Assembly: GCA_016165875.1 (NCBI GenBank)
Contig: JABBOT010000004.1
Coordinates: 17,919,672 to 17,983,671 of the forward strand
Source of the DNA: Acanthopleura granulata
Lineage: Eukaryota; Mollusca; Polyplacophora; Chitonida; Chitonidae
Direction of reading: 5' to 3'
DNA: 64,000 bases
Within the stretch, counting starts at the first letter, position 1. Every line of letters starts with the position of its first letter. Made by a program: the position numbers and the translations under genes. Shown piece after piece: positions 12,436 to 22,800 of the stretch. The notes below the pieces were generated by a model. The model was not told where the DNA came from, did not search any database, and saw only the letters and a list, made by a program, of their open reading frames with translations.

Positions 12436-12945
12436 AAATAGAATGTAGGACGTACACCCCCCCCTCCCGGACACCCCCGGACAATCCTCCCCCCGTATAT
12501 CCACCCAACCCCCAACCACCCGGACAATCCCAACCTCCGGACAATTTTCCCCTGTATATGCACCACTGAATGGCACAATACTTTTTTATATTCGATAGCT
12601 CTATACAACTCATAACGGACACGAATGAGTAAATATGAAGTAAAACTACATGTATATCTACTCTTTTATTACATATGCTGAAACATGGCCAATATGGCGT
12701 TAAGCCATAACCATTCATTCAATCAATTCACTAAATTGGAAAATTTATATTGTTTTGCATGTATATTGTGGCAGAGTGTTTAAAACTCTTATCTTTCAAT
12801 TGCTCACAATGCACCTGGGGCCGTGGTTTGTCACGTGCTATTTGTTTGTCACACATAAGAAACTTCAGGAGTAACTTACCAACGGTTAGCGGTTTAGATC
12901 CTCTTCAGAATTAGGTTATGAGCTTAAATTACCGAACGTATTCAA
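12436..12945 (+). repeat. Left terminal inverted repeat of the Mutator-type element
   Basis: Begins near ATAGAATGTAGGAC, runs through C-rich repeats of CCCGGACAATC, and ends near ATTACCGAACGTATTC. Compared with the right copy it lacks about 60-70 bp after ATCTTTCAATTGCT and a block around the 'gatatggctgaaatattgcc' motif. Confidence 0.75.
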
Positions 12946-13781
12946 ACTTGTTTTCCTGGGGTACGGACATATGTATCCGTGATGAGAGTTTACCTCCCCA
13001 TGTTTTCACAGTTAAGTCCAGATTTGAACTTATTCATGAAGAACTGGTCTTTAATCCCTCTGGTTTGAGTTTTATTGACAGGTAATTTAAAGAAAGGCAT
13101 ATCTGTATGTGTGTTTGTGTGCGTGTGTTGATTTATAATATTAACATCAGTATTATAATCAACATATAGAAATTATAGTACTTGATATACTCTAAATTAG
13201 AGTTAAAAATTATATAAATAAATTGCATAAAAAGAATAAAATAACAGAAAATGTCTAAAACCACTGATTAAAATTCATGAAAATAGCTAAGGAGGCCTGT
13301 TCAAATAAGCATCCAGTGAGTTTAGTCTTTCGCAGGAAATATCTCTGTAATTAAACCCCTAATAATCCAGCCATAACGGGCTGTTTTAATTTGGACTACC
13401 AACTGCCCAGGCCTTTAGACCCTTGCAGCAATACACAGCTGGCTAAAATACAGCTAGTCTGTTCATTTAGGTTATTAACTTGCTCTTTAACTAAATGGTT
13501 AGAAATTCCCCCAAAATGTATGGCTTTATGTTAGGTAAAATGTTTAGATTAGTGATTTTTTATTTCATGCCAATCTTAAGGCTTTTCTAAGAGCAACCTC
13601 TACATGTTCTATATTCAATACCAGGTGTTAATTTTGCCAAGTCAGCTAGGCTTTTACAGGAGGGGGTCCAAATTAAAACAACAGGTTAGGGCTAGGTTAT
13701 TAGATCTTTATTGACAAAGAAAGTGTCTGGATAAAACTTTCTAAATTTAAAACATCACAAGCATTGTTTGTCTGAAGGGGA

Positions 13782-15574
13782 GTGTTTGCAAATACAGTGT
13801 ATAAAACAATTTGGTTAAGCATGAATTTTAGAACTGTTGAAAATTATGGAGATAATCGAGATCTAGAGGAGGCGAAACGTTGCATTATGAAGGCTATCTG
13901 CACACCAGTAAGGCTGAAAAGACTACAGGCATCCGTTGGGAATGTAGTGAGAGAAAAACCACTCCCTGCAAAGGCGCCTTGACAACAAGTTCGAGTATGG
14001 ATGATATTCACGTGACAGTCCCTCATTCCCATGATGAGCGGCCATTTGCCATAGAAGTAGAGAAGGTCCGTTGTGGGATCAGAGACCGGTCACGTAGGGA
14101 AACGACCTCACATATCCTGTCCACTGCCATTGAGGAGCTTCGTGAACCAGAGAGACCTCATGTTGGTAGGATAGATGCCATGAAGAGAAATATAAGGCGG
14201 AACAAACAAGGTGCATTTCCAAAGGATCCAAATAGTCTTCAGGTAAATGAAAATTATACTTGCCCCAATAATTAAGAATTTGTAAAACTGACAGGGTGTT
14301 GTCTATTGCATTAACTACTAACTGATTTAGGTCGCATGTGTCAACAACTTTGATTTTGATGTTGACCATTCTATGCAAGTTGAAATTTGCAGAGAATACT
14401 TTCAAATCACTGCTTAAAAAAATAACTGTGCAGTCCCTTTTTCTTAATGTTCTGAAAGCAACTCTGTGTGCAACTACTACAATGCATGTTTTTTTATTTT
14501 CGTATTTCAGCAACTGTTTATTCCCAAAGAATGGTCCAACACAGGAGGCGAAGAACCTATGCCATTCCTGATTCATGATAGCGGTCCACGGTCGGCACCA
14601 AGCGGAATTGTAGTTTTCGCTACAGATGATGCCCTTCGCCACCTAGCAAGATGTCAAAAATGGTTTATGGACGGAAACTTTTCTATGTCACCTGATATAT
14701 TTACACAGTTGTAGGTCATCCGAGGCCCGCTGTGGGGTACAGCAGTGTCGTGTGTTTACGCACTGCTACCCAGCAAGACTCAGGCGATTTATGAGGCCAT
14801 GCTGCAAGTGCTAGTGGACCGATGTGAGGAGCTTGGTTTATGGCAGACCCAACCACAATCATGACTGACTTTCAAATGGCAGCAATACAGGCTGTCCATG
14901 CTGTTCTTGGCAACTATGTTACAACCCAAGACTGCTTTTACCATCTGACAGTCAACTTGGAGAAAAATTCAAGACCTTGGCCTAGCCCAGATGTATCGAC
15001 AAGAGGCAGACATCAAATACTTCTGCGGAATGCTGGACGGGCTGGCATTCCTCCCATTAGATGAAATCACAGAAGGCATAAGATATCTCTTAAGCCAATA
15101 CCCGAGCTGGATTAGGTGATCTAGTGGATTACTTTGACACTACTTACGTGACTGGGACGTATCAAAGAATACAGTCTCCTGCAGTAGCTGATCAAACTGT
15201 TTCTCCTGTCCATTTCAGGCGTCGTATTCGGTGCACTGACATGGGACGCCCATGACCTCACCATGACCGGTGATGACAGGACAAAAAACTTTTGTGAAAG
15301 CCTGAACCTGCAATTCTGGCTGTTGGTCGGTCACAGACATCCTTCTGTGTGGAAGCTGATAGAATCGCTGAGGAAGGACTGGACTCTTGTCTCCACTGAA
15401 TGGCACCAAGAAGCCCGAGAACAGTAACAGAAAAAGAGAGTGAAGCACTCAACAAGGAGACTTCAACAAAGACTTTTGGTTATTTGTAATGATCGTGAAC
15501 ATGGACGGAGGACTGTCCCAGAAACACTGAGGGCACTTGTACACTGCATTCGCCGTTCAGAGCGTGTGATGTAG
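13782..15574 (+). pseudogene. FLYWCH zinc finger + MULE transposase, inactivated
   Basis: A cut-and-paste transposase remnant. The FLYWCH-like finger (about 13,880-14,030) shows GYLHTSKAEKTTGIRWEC, then C-K-G and a closing P-H-S-H. An intron 14,243-14,510 (cag|gtaaat ... tttcag|) is phase 0 on both sides. The catalytic core begins KWFMDGNF (first Asp, about 14,660) and VIRGPLWGTAVSCVYALLP. TDFQMAAIQA (second Asp, about 14,865) and GMLDGLAFLP follow, then YFDTTYVTGTY and VGHRHPSVWKLIESLR. Breaks: TAG at 14,712; frame changes near 14,840, 14,950, 15,110 and before 15,240; TAA at 15,425. The protein is therefore dead. Family assignment rests on the MULE order of these motifs. Confidence 0.85.
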
Positions 15575-15689
15575 GCCTAAACATCAAGAGTGCTAAACCT
15601 GTCTGATATGAGGATATGCGGCGTCATGATATAAATTCTTGTCAAATGTATTAGAATATTTTGTCATTTATTCATCTGGCTTACGGTTG

Positions 15690-15945
15690 GCTAGTCGGGG
15701 GGGCGGTGGGCAAGGGGTGTGTGTGCGCCAGCGCCGTGTTATGACTGCCTCTTACCAATGTGGTCGCTGTGAGTTCAAGTCCAGCGCATGCTGGCTTCCT
15801 CTCGTACGTGGGAAGGTCTCCCAGCAACCTGCGGATGGTCGTGGGTTTCCCCCGAGCTCTCCCCGGTTTCCTCCCACTAAAATGCTGGCAGATGTCGTAT
15901 AACTGAAATATTCTTGAGTGCGGTATAAAACAACAATCAAATAAA
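15690..15945 (+). mobile_element. tRNA-derived SINE nested in the Mutator-type element
   Basis: The B-box-like GTGAGTTCAAGTCC is followed by GTACGTGGGAAGGTCTCCCA, GGATGGTCGTGGGTTTCC and the tail TATTCTTGAGTGCGG...ATCAAATAAAT. It lies between the transposase remnant and the right inverted repeat, so it probably inserted after the transposon. Confidence 0.8.
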
Positions 15946-16054
15946 TCATATAAATACGGTTGGCTAGGATATAAATTTAGAAGCAAAAAAAACCAACTCA
16001 GATTGAAAGATTGAAATGTAAATGACAGAACACCACCATACAAGGGTCTGTCAA

Positions 16055-16740
16055 AGAACACGTTCGGTAATTAAGGTCATAATTCTAAAGAGGGTGTAAA
16101 CCGCTAACCTTTGGCAAGTTACTCCTAAAGTTTCTTATGTGCGTCAAACAAATAGCCACACCATATTCATCGAAGACAAGTGGTCTTAACCATGGCTCCA
16201 TGTGCACTATGAACAGGAGAATCAATAAACTTTCTGTCCAAAGCTAGGGCTGACCCAGTGTCCAGCAATTGAAAGATAAGAGTTTTAAACACTCTGCCAC
16301 AATATACATGCAAAACAATATAAGTTTTCCATTTTAGTGAATTGATTGAATGAATGATTATGGCTTAACCCCACATTGGCAATATTTCAGCCATATCGTG
16401 ACAAAAACATGTTTCAACCATGTATGGTTGTCAAACGTAATGACAACGAGGCAATGACAACATGTAAAAGTAAATAAAGCTGACTGACATGTTTAAAACA
16501 AGTTACAAAAACTTAACGGCGGATAAGAGAATTGATTGAATCAACTGTAATAAAAGAGTAGATATACGCGTAGTTTTACTTCATATTTACTCATTCATGT
16601 CCGTTATGAATTGTATAGAGCTATTGCAATATAAAAAGCATTGTACCATTCAGTGGAGTGTATACAGGGGGAAATTGTCCCAGAGGGTGGAATTGTCGGG
16701 GGGGGGGGTCCAGGAGGGGGGGATATGTCCATTCTATAGA
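16055..16740 (-). repeat. Right terminal inverted repeat of the Mutator-type element
   Basis: Reverse-complement match of the left repeat, from CGTTCGGTAATT at 16,061 to the G-rich tip near 16,740. It is longer than the left copy, keeping a segment at about 16,150-16,250 and another at about 16,380-16,530 that the left copy has lost or that inserted here. Confidence 0.75.
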
Positions 16741-16745
16741 ACATA

Positions 16746-18344
16746 CCATGAGAATCTCTTGAAAGTTCTTCAGGCTAATGTAAATAGGCCTATAGGCCGC
16801 CCAATATGTTCCACGAACCGCGGTCTATTGTACTGGTAATATGCCCGTGAATAACAGGGAATGTTCCTTAGTGCAATTGAATATATTTTAATATATATAT
16901 TTATTTATTTCCTCGCCGTTTTGACGACCTCCAAAAAAGAAAGTCCGTAAATTTCTGGTGAAACTGTGGAGCTCTTCGCAGGTAGGCTACCATCATAAGT
17001 TCTATAATACACGAATTCAAAACGCTCTCTCATGGATGTAAGGAACTTCTGCATTCATGTTCATGTGTATTGCAGTAACATTTAGTGTAACGTGTTTGAA
17101 AAGGGTATTTAGTAAGGGTTAAAAATCACAGGTACGTAATATTTCTGCCAGCGACAAGCCACCCAGAATGAAAGGGCAACATTATTGCCCACGACATTTC
17201 TGAAGGTGGTGAGGTTTTCTTTATTTTTGGCGTGACCTTAGCTCATGGTTAAAAAGCATGCGTGCTCTAAACGTTGAGTGCAAGTGCTTCGGAGCTACAT
17301 GGAGCTAAGTAGCAACTGAGCAGTATCAATGATTAAATGCAGCCCTACCCTCACACATATATACAATATATAATAATATGCACTGTAAATAAACAGATCA
17401 AAGTGATCAAAACAATAAAACTGCAATGCTTTTTCCGTTTGTATCCTCAATCCGACTTTTTGTCATAATTCATCACCAGTTCGTTAAATATGACCCGATT
17501 GTTTAGATTCCTACTATTACTACTCCTGTCACCAACACAAAGAATATAATAAAGGTTTGCTTGTTTTAACGATATGTTGATATTACTTTGTGTTGTTCAT
17601 TATGATCTTCAGCAGGTGTTCAAAATCTCCGAAATAACTTTTTCTGAAGTACATAATGGTAAAATAATTTATTTCCATTTACATTCAGTCTTTTGTATCT
17701 GAAACAGACCATGGTTTGATTTTTATAGCTTTGCACTGGATTTTGTGTCACTCATGAATAGGCTTATAGGTCGATATCGAGATCTGCCCAAGCTGATTGA
17801 ATAGAGTTGTGTTTCCGTGTAAATGGTAATGAAGTATAACGAATGTAGCCAATAACTGGTCTGCATTCATGAGGAGCAGGCCTATACTGCAATTATAATT
17901 GTTGTAAGATGTTGTATGTGATACGTATATGACTTGTTGAAATCGTGCGGCATGGGTACTTTGTGCGATGTACTTTGACCCTTTATAAGCTGGTAAACAT
18001 CCTATTATTCTGTATCCACCGTTTTCATATGTATGGTGGACACTGAACGTTCCGGGCTGTGAAATCTCCACATCACCATCCCTATTAGACTATTCTGCAC
18101 GCACATCATGTATGTATGCCTGCAAGTTTTGCTTCAGGCCCATCCTATATACAACAACTCCTTATTCAGTATAAGCAGCCAAAGAGGATACATATAGACT
18201 TCAGACTTTTGACCGAGAGGATATAAGGTAAGGTACCGGTGTATTGTTACTAAGATTTGTTCCCGTATACTGTGATTGTGAGATAGAATGCGGATATATG
18301 CACAAAGGGGAATACTCAGGATAGCTGTTACACGCGCGTCCGGC
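16746..18344. other. No gene seen; presumed upstream region of the 18.4 kb exon
   Basis: AT-rich sequence without a convincing coding frame. If the exon at 18,382 is transcribed, its promoter should be in the last few hundred bases; GATATAAGG at about 18,219 is a weak TATA-like candidate. Confidence 0.3.
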
Positions 18345-18356
18345 ATGCACATGTAA
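18345..18356 (+). promoter_or_regulatory. Three-codon upstream ORF before the 18.4 kb exon
   Basis: ATG CAC ATG TAA ends 25 bases before the main ATG at 18,382. If the transcript includes it, this tiny ORF could lower translation. Whether it lies in the mRNA is unknown. Confidence 0.3.
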
Positions 18357-18381
18357 GAAGTATAGCGGAGCGCCGTGAATT

Positions 18382-18834
18382 ATGGAAGAGGAAACAAAAC
18401 GGCGGAAGATTTTCTGGCTCGTTGGTGGTCTGGTGTTAGCCGGCGTAGTTGTTGGAGTGATTTCTGGCATTGTAGTTGCGCTACATAACTACCAGCCGAA
18501 ACAGCCGGACTCGGATACGGTGCCTTCTCAACCTCTGGCACCGTCCGTTCAAGAACTACGTCGGATTGACTGCATTCCGGAGGCGAAAGGAGGCGTACAA
18601 CAAGTAGACAAAGATACATGTAGTAACCGAAGCTGTACGTTTGAAAAGTCCAGCTTTCCCCAAATACCGACGTGTTTCTTCCCGGAGTACGGTTACACAG
18701 TCATTCAGCAAACGGAGACAACCCTTGGATTTAAACTTGAACTGTTCCGAAAAGAGCCATTTCCATTTCCCGGAGGAATTCGGAAGATAATTTTCATGGT
18801 AGAAGAAAGAGCGGATAACTTACTTAGATTTACG
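18382..18834 (+). CDS. Lone first exon of a sucrase-isomaltase/MGAM-like GH31 protein (alternative first exon or gene stump)
   Basis: 151 codons. Residues 1-9 are a basic cytoplasmic tail (MEEETKRRK), about 10-34 a signal-anchor helix (FWLVGGLVLAGVVVGVISGI), 40-58 a short stalk. A trefoil/P-type domain follows with Cys 64, 80, 85 and 98, then the start of the GH31 N-terminal beta domain (GFKLELFRKE ... NLLRFT). It ends TTT ACG|gtaagt in phase 0. It is clearly paralogous to exon 1 of the gene at 30,709 (RI-C-PEA, GGV, DKD-C, C-FFP, LGF-L, NLLR). No downstream GH31 exon is visible between 18.8 and 30.7 kb. It can join in phase to exon 2 at 34,208, so it may be an alternative 5' exon. Otherwise it is what remains of a tandem duplicate. 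The reading frame is intact and the donor is strong, which argues against long decay. Confidence 0.8.
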
Positions 18835-19321
18835 GTAAGTCTTATATATACAAGTCTGTTCAACAAGTCTTAACAATATTTTACGATGTTGTTTGTTTTA
18901 TGTATGGTAGAATGATTTATGGAAGCAGGATGAGGACATCTCGAGACCCGAGAGACGACGACGGTAACATTCGCGCGCGATTGGTACCGCCCTCGTATGA
19001 CAGACCAAGACCCGCGATGCTCGGCACGAGATGTCTTCACCCGGCGTCCATATTGATTCCCTGTATCTATAGATATATACGGTTTTTATACATATATAAG
19101 AGGTACCAGTACCCATCAGTTACAGGTCAACAAATTATGTCTGAGTTGAATAAGTAACCATTCAATCCATATAAACCTAATTAAGCGTCCATAATTCTAG
19201 CTCGTCTCATGCTTGTGCAGAGATGAGTGGTACCTATACATGAGTCTAGGATTCAGGTAATGTTGGTATATGTATTTGAGCCTAACCCAAAATTGACGAA
19301 TGGAGGGATACTGCCACCAAG

Positions 19322-19898
19322 CGAGGCATGTCCAGTGTCTTAGGGTGGTTACTGTGATATGGCGAAACCTGTCTGATATCTTATGGAAGCCGCTGTGAAT
19401 TGGCGAGACATGCATGTCTGGTATCTTACGGAAGCCACGGTGAATTGGCGAGAAATACCTGCAAGTCGTTGTGGCTTGGCGAGACATATTGGCGAGACAT
19501 ATACGGAAGTCGTTCTGACTTGGTGAGACATGGGGTGGTCGCCTTGACTTCGCAAGACATATCTGGTGTCTTACGGAAGCTGCTTTAACTTTGTGAGACA
19601 TATCTGGTGTCTTACGGAAGCCGCTGTCACTCTGTGAGACATGTCTGGTGTCTTACGAAAGCCGCTGTGACTTTATGAGACATGTCCGTTGTCTTACGGA
19701 AGCCGGTGTTGCTGGGTCAGACATGTCTGAAGTTTTACGCAAGCTGTTTTGAATTTGTGAGACATGTCTGGTTTCTAACGGAAGTCGCTGTGACTTTGTG
19801 AGGCATGTCTGGTGTCTTACGGAAGCCGCAGTGACTTATAGCGAGACATACCTGGTTCCTTTGAGGTTGTGAGACATGTCTGGTGTACTACGGAATTC
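19322..19898 (+). repeat. Minisatellite, about 13 degenerate copies of a 41-bp unit
   Basis: The unit reads roughly CTGGTGTCTTACGGAAGCCG followed by CTGTGACTTTGTGAGACATGT. The middle copies (about 19,560-19,770) are exactly 41 bp; the first and last copies are shortened or diverged. It lies about 490 bp past the donor of the 18.4 kb exon. Confidence 0.88.
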
Positions 19899-19899
19899 G

Positions 19900-22800
19900 A
19901 AAAGAGCGAGATGGCGATTGAGCGCTCTCGTCGTCTGGAATTTTAGTGCACGATGCAGCACTATAAAGCTGTCAACGTTCGGGCTGCCTACATGACACAA
20001 GGATAGAATGTATACAGAGATGTGACGGCAACAAATCTGTCAACAACACTGAACCCCTATAAAACAAACAAGCCATTCAAATACATGCCATGATGCACCT
20101 GTTGAGAATATTTCACATATTGCCGTTTCTCCCATACAGCACCGTTTGTTTGGGTAGTGAAACAGTGGCACAAACCTTTTGGGTACATGTGTGTATTCAG
20201 GCATATTTTGGGGAATATATTCATATACACACGAGATGAACTCAGTAGACCTAATTTGTGAAAATGGTGTACGAATACATGCGCTCCGTGGCTAACTTAA
20301 TAGCACATGCCGAGCTTATGTTTTTTACGCACGTTTTACTATATCTGCCTCATTACAACATGCACCTGCGGAGGTGATCGTCTTTGGTTGCATGTACTTT
20401 ACAACGCCAGACTTATGTATATTACACACTCATGGTGCTTAAATAGTTACCCATAGCAAAGTAATTCTCAAACACCTATTTAAGCTCTGATTAAAGGTAT
20501 TAGATAACTACTCTGTTAGATTTATTGTTCTCTTACAGAAATCGAATTTCAAGGTACATATACTCATGTTTATGATACTGCAATATTAAAACCAGATCTT
20601 TGTCTTCCACAAGTTCTGTACGTTTTCTTTGGCGAGGAGCATGTACATTTGGTTCAAGCCATGTAACAGCCTGGAGCTGATCTAGCGAAGTAAGACAGAA
20701 CTTCGTGGGTTAAACCGCTCTAGATACTTAGTACACATGTGCTTTTCAAATTTTCTGTTTATGTAGGTTATATGTTGAAATATATATACCTCGGCTAGAT
20801 TAGTAATGGATGTCAAATGAGGTTGTGTTATGTTAAGTTTCTGAAGTACCGGTTTAAAGTCAGCTGTACAAACAGAATTATCTCTTTCACACGCTCGGAA
20901 ATGAGCAGTTTATTTCTCTTGGCCGTGTGCCGGACTAGTAAGGCCTATACATGTTAGCCACTTTTGTTCCCATCAACGTATCATAGGCCAGGGGGAGTAT
21001 CATAACAAGAGGTAATGTGGATGACACCCCCTGTGTGAGTTTTGAAGTTTGGCCAACTACTTCAGCCGTTAATTAATTAATTTATTTGATTGGTGTCTAA
21101 CGCTTTACTCAGAAATATTTCACTTATACGACGGCGGAGAGCATTATGGTGAGAGGAAACCGGACGACCCCGGAGAAACCCACGACCATCCGCAGATTAC
21201 CGTTGAATATGCAGTGAGAAAAGTATGAAAGTTTGGCCAAAAACTGTAGTCATTTGAATATGCCCTATGACAAGTATGGAGGTTGGACCAAAAACTGTGT
21301 CGATGAAATATGGACAATCGTCGAAACTCGCATTGTGAGGAATATGGTATTCCGCAAATTGCAGTTGCTGAAACCTGGATAGAAGAAAGAGCAGTGTACA
21401 AATTACGAAAGCAGTTCCGAAAGTTACTTCTTGAGGAGTTTGGAAGTGCGTGTGAAAATTGCTGTTCAACAAAAGTGAAGAGTGAAAGAGAGAGAAGGAG
21501 AGAACAGAAATTCTCAACAAAGAGGACACCAATAGCTGTCCACAAAAAAGCAAACTCCCTGCAGCTCTTGATCTACCTTTGACATTCGTTTTTCATCTTT
21601 CTCACCATGTAGCAACCATCAGACAAAACACCCACATGCACCACGTGAAGGGATTGAATATCAACTCTTCTTTCGTCTGTTACTTGAAAAGAAAAAACCA
21701 AAAATATAACCGAGGTTATTTCAGAAGAGAGGTCCATACAGATCTAACCGGGTATAGGCATTTTTTTTTTATTACGTGTTTGGTAACTCTATAAACCATT
21801 TTTTAATCTGGAATTCTTACGAGGCCATAGAATACGCCGTTTTAGAGGAACCGGAAACACGTTTATGCGTCATCAGTATTAGGGGCGAAACACTCCTTTG
21901 TGTGCGAAGTAGGGTCCCCTTTATTGTTATAATTGAAGGCCTCCTGGTTGAGACCTTGGGGAATAACCACAGACGTATTACACTACCACTTTCTCGTTGA
22001 AATGGCTTTAAAGTATATCAGAATTGTCTCGTGATCACAAGAAAAACAGCTGATTTAACATGACATCTATATAGCAAAGTGGTGAACTAGGTACTCGTGA
22101 TCTCACAGCGGACTATAACTGCCCTGTGTATAGGCTACCATGCATACCTCCCCTGAAGTATAGTTTGTATTCAAAGTACAGAAACTATATGTTGGCTGGA
22201 TATCAGTGAAATTCCCCCTGCCCCTTTCTTAGAGTAGACATTCATGTATGTATGTATCTTAAAATGTTACAGTTAGACTATGTAAATTATCGTGTATCAG
22301 TTAATTATATACAGACTTTATCTACTGGAAAAAATGCTTTTCATAACTTTCTTTCATGGAACAGATTTTGTGTTTGTTGTTGGCTTCCATGAACGTGAAA
22401 CACAGAAGTGAAGCGTTGTTGTTGGCCAGTACGGGTGAAATTCCCAGCCTGCAGGCAACAGTTCTAATGTTTATCACTAAACTAAGCTCAACAATTGGTA
22501 TTTGCTTTTCTCATAAGGCGATTCTCAACCCTCCTGGTTTGCACAACAAACAGTTGATGGATAAAAGTGTGAAATTTGATTTACTTTCGTGTCTTGTTCA
22601 TAAACAAATGCCAGGCAACAGAATTACATGCAAGAAACTTGAGCATTCATTATAGAATGCATTTCAGTGCCTAAAGGCTCCAGTTTCTTCTGTCGTTCCC
22701 ATGGTGTATATGCAGGTTTCAGCATAAAGGAATTGCCCACGTTAAGTACAAACGAAGTGCGGGGTGCGAACACGTTTCATGCGCCAGTGTATTAAGGCCT

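Larger units (their letters stand above)
12431..16745 (+). mobile_element. Mutator-superfamily DNA transposon of FLYWCH (Phantom-like) type, decayed
   Basis: Long inverted repeats (left about 12,436-12,945; right about 16,055-16,740) flank about 3.1 kb. That interior codes for a degenerate FLYWCH zinc finger plus MULE-type transposase, read left to right. Shared landmarks in opposite orientation include the C-rich tip, CACTGAATGG, CTCATAACGGACA versus TGTCCGTTATGAAT, ATCTTTCAATTG and ATTACCGAACGT. FLYWCH-bearing Mutator elements called Phantom are known from invertebrates. The exact tips and target duplication are not clear because the outer 100 bp is C-rich and internally repetitive. Confidence 0.82.

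Noticed and set aside
12374..12718. Glycine-rich frame on the minus strand
   Set aside because: It is the translation of the C-rich tip of the transposon's inverted repeat; the glycines come from runs of C.
14079..14642. 187-codon minus-strand frame
   Set aside because: It is antisense to the transposase, whose motifs, intron and order are clear on the plus strand.
19322..19898. Regularly spaced repeats reminiscent of a CRISPR array
   Set aside because: Units are contiguous 41-bp tandem copies without unique spacers, in an animal genome with no cas genes.
21310..21582. 90-codon charged plus-strand frame next to a SINE
   Set aside because: Basic/acidic-rich but no recognisable domain or partner exons; cannot be separated from chance.
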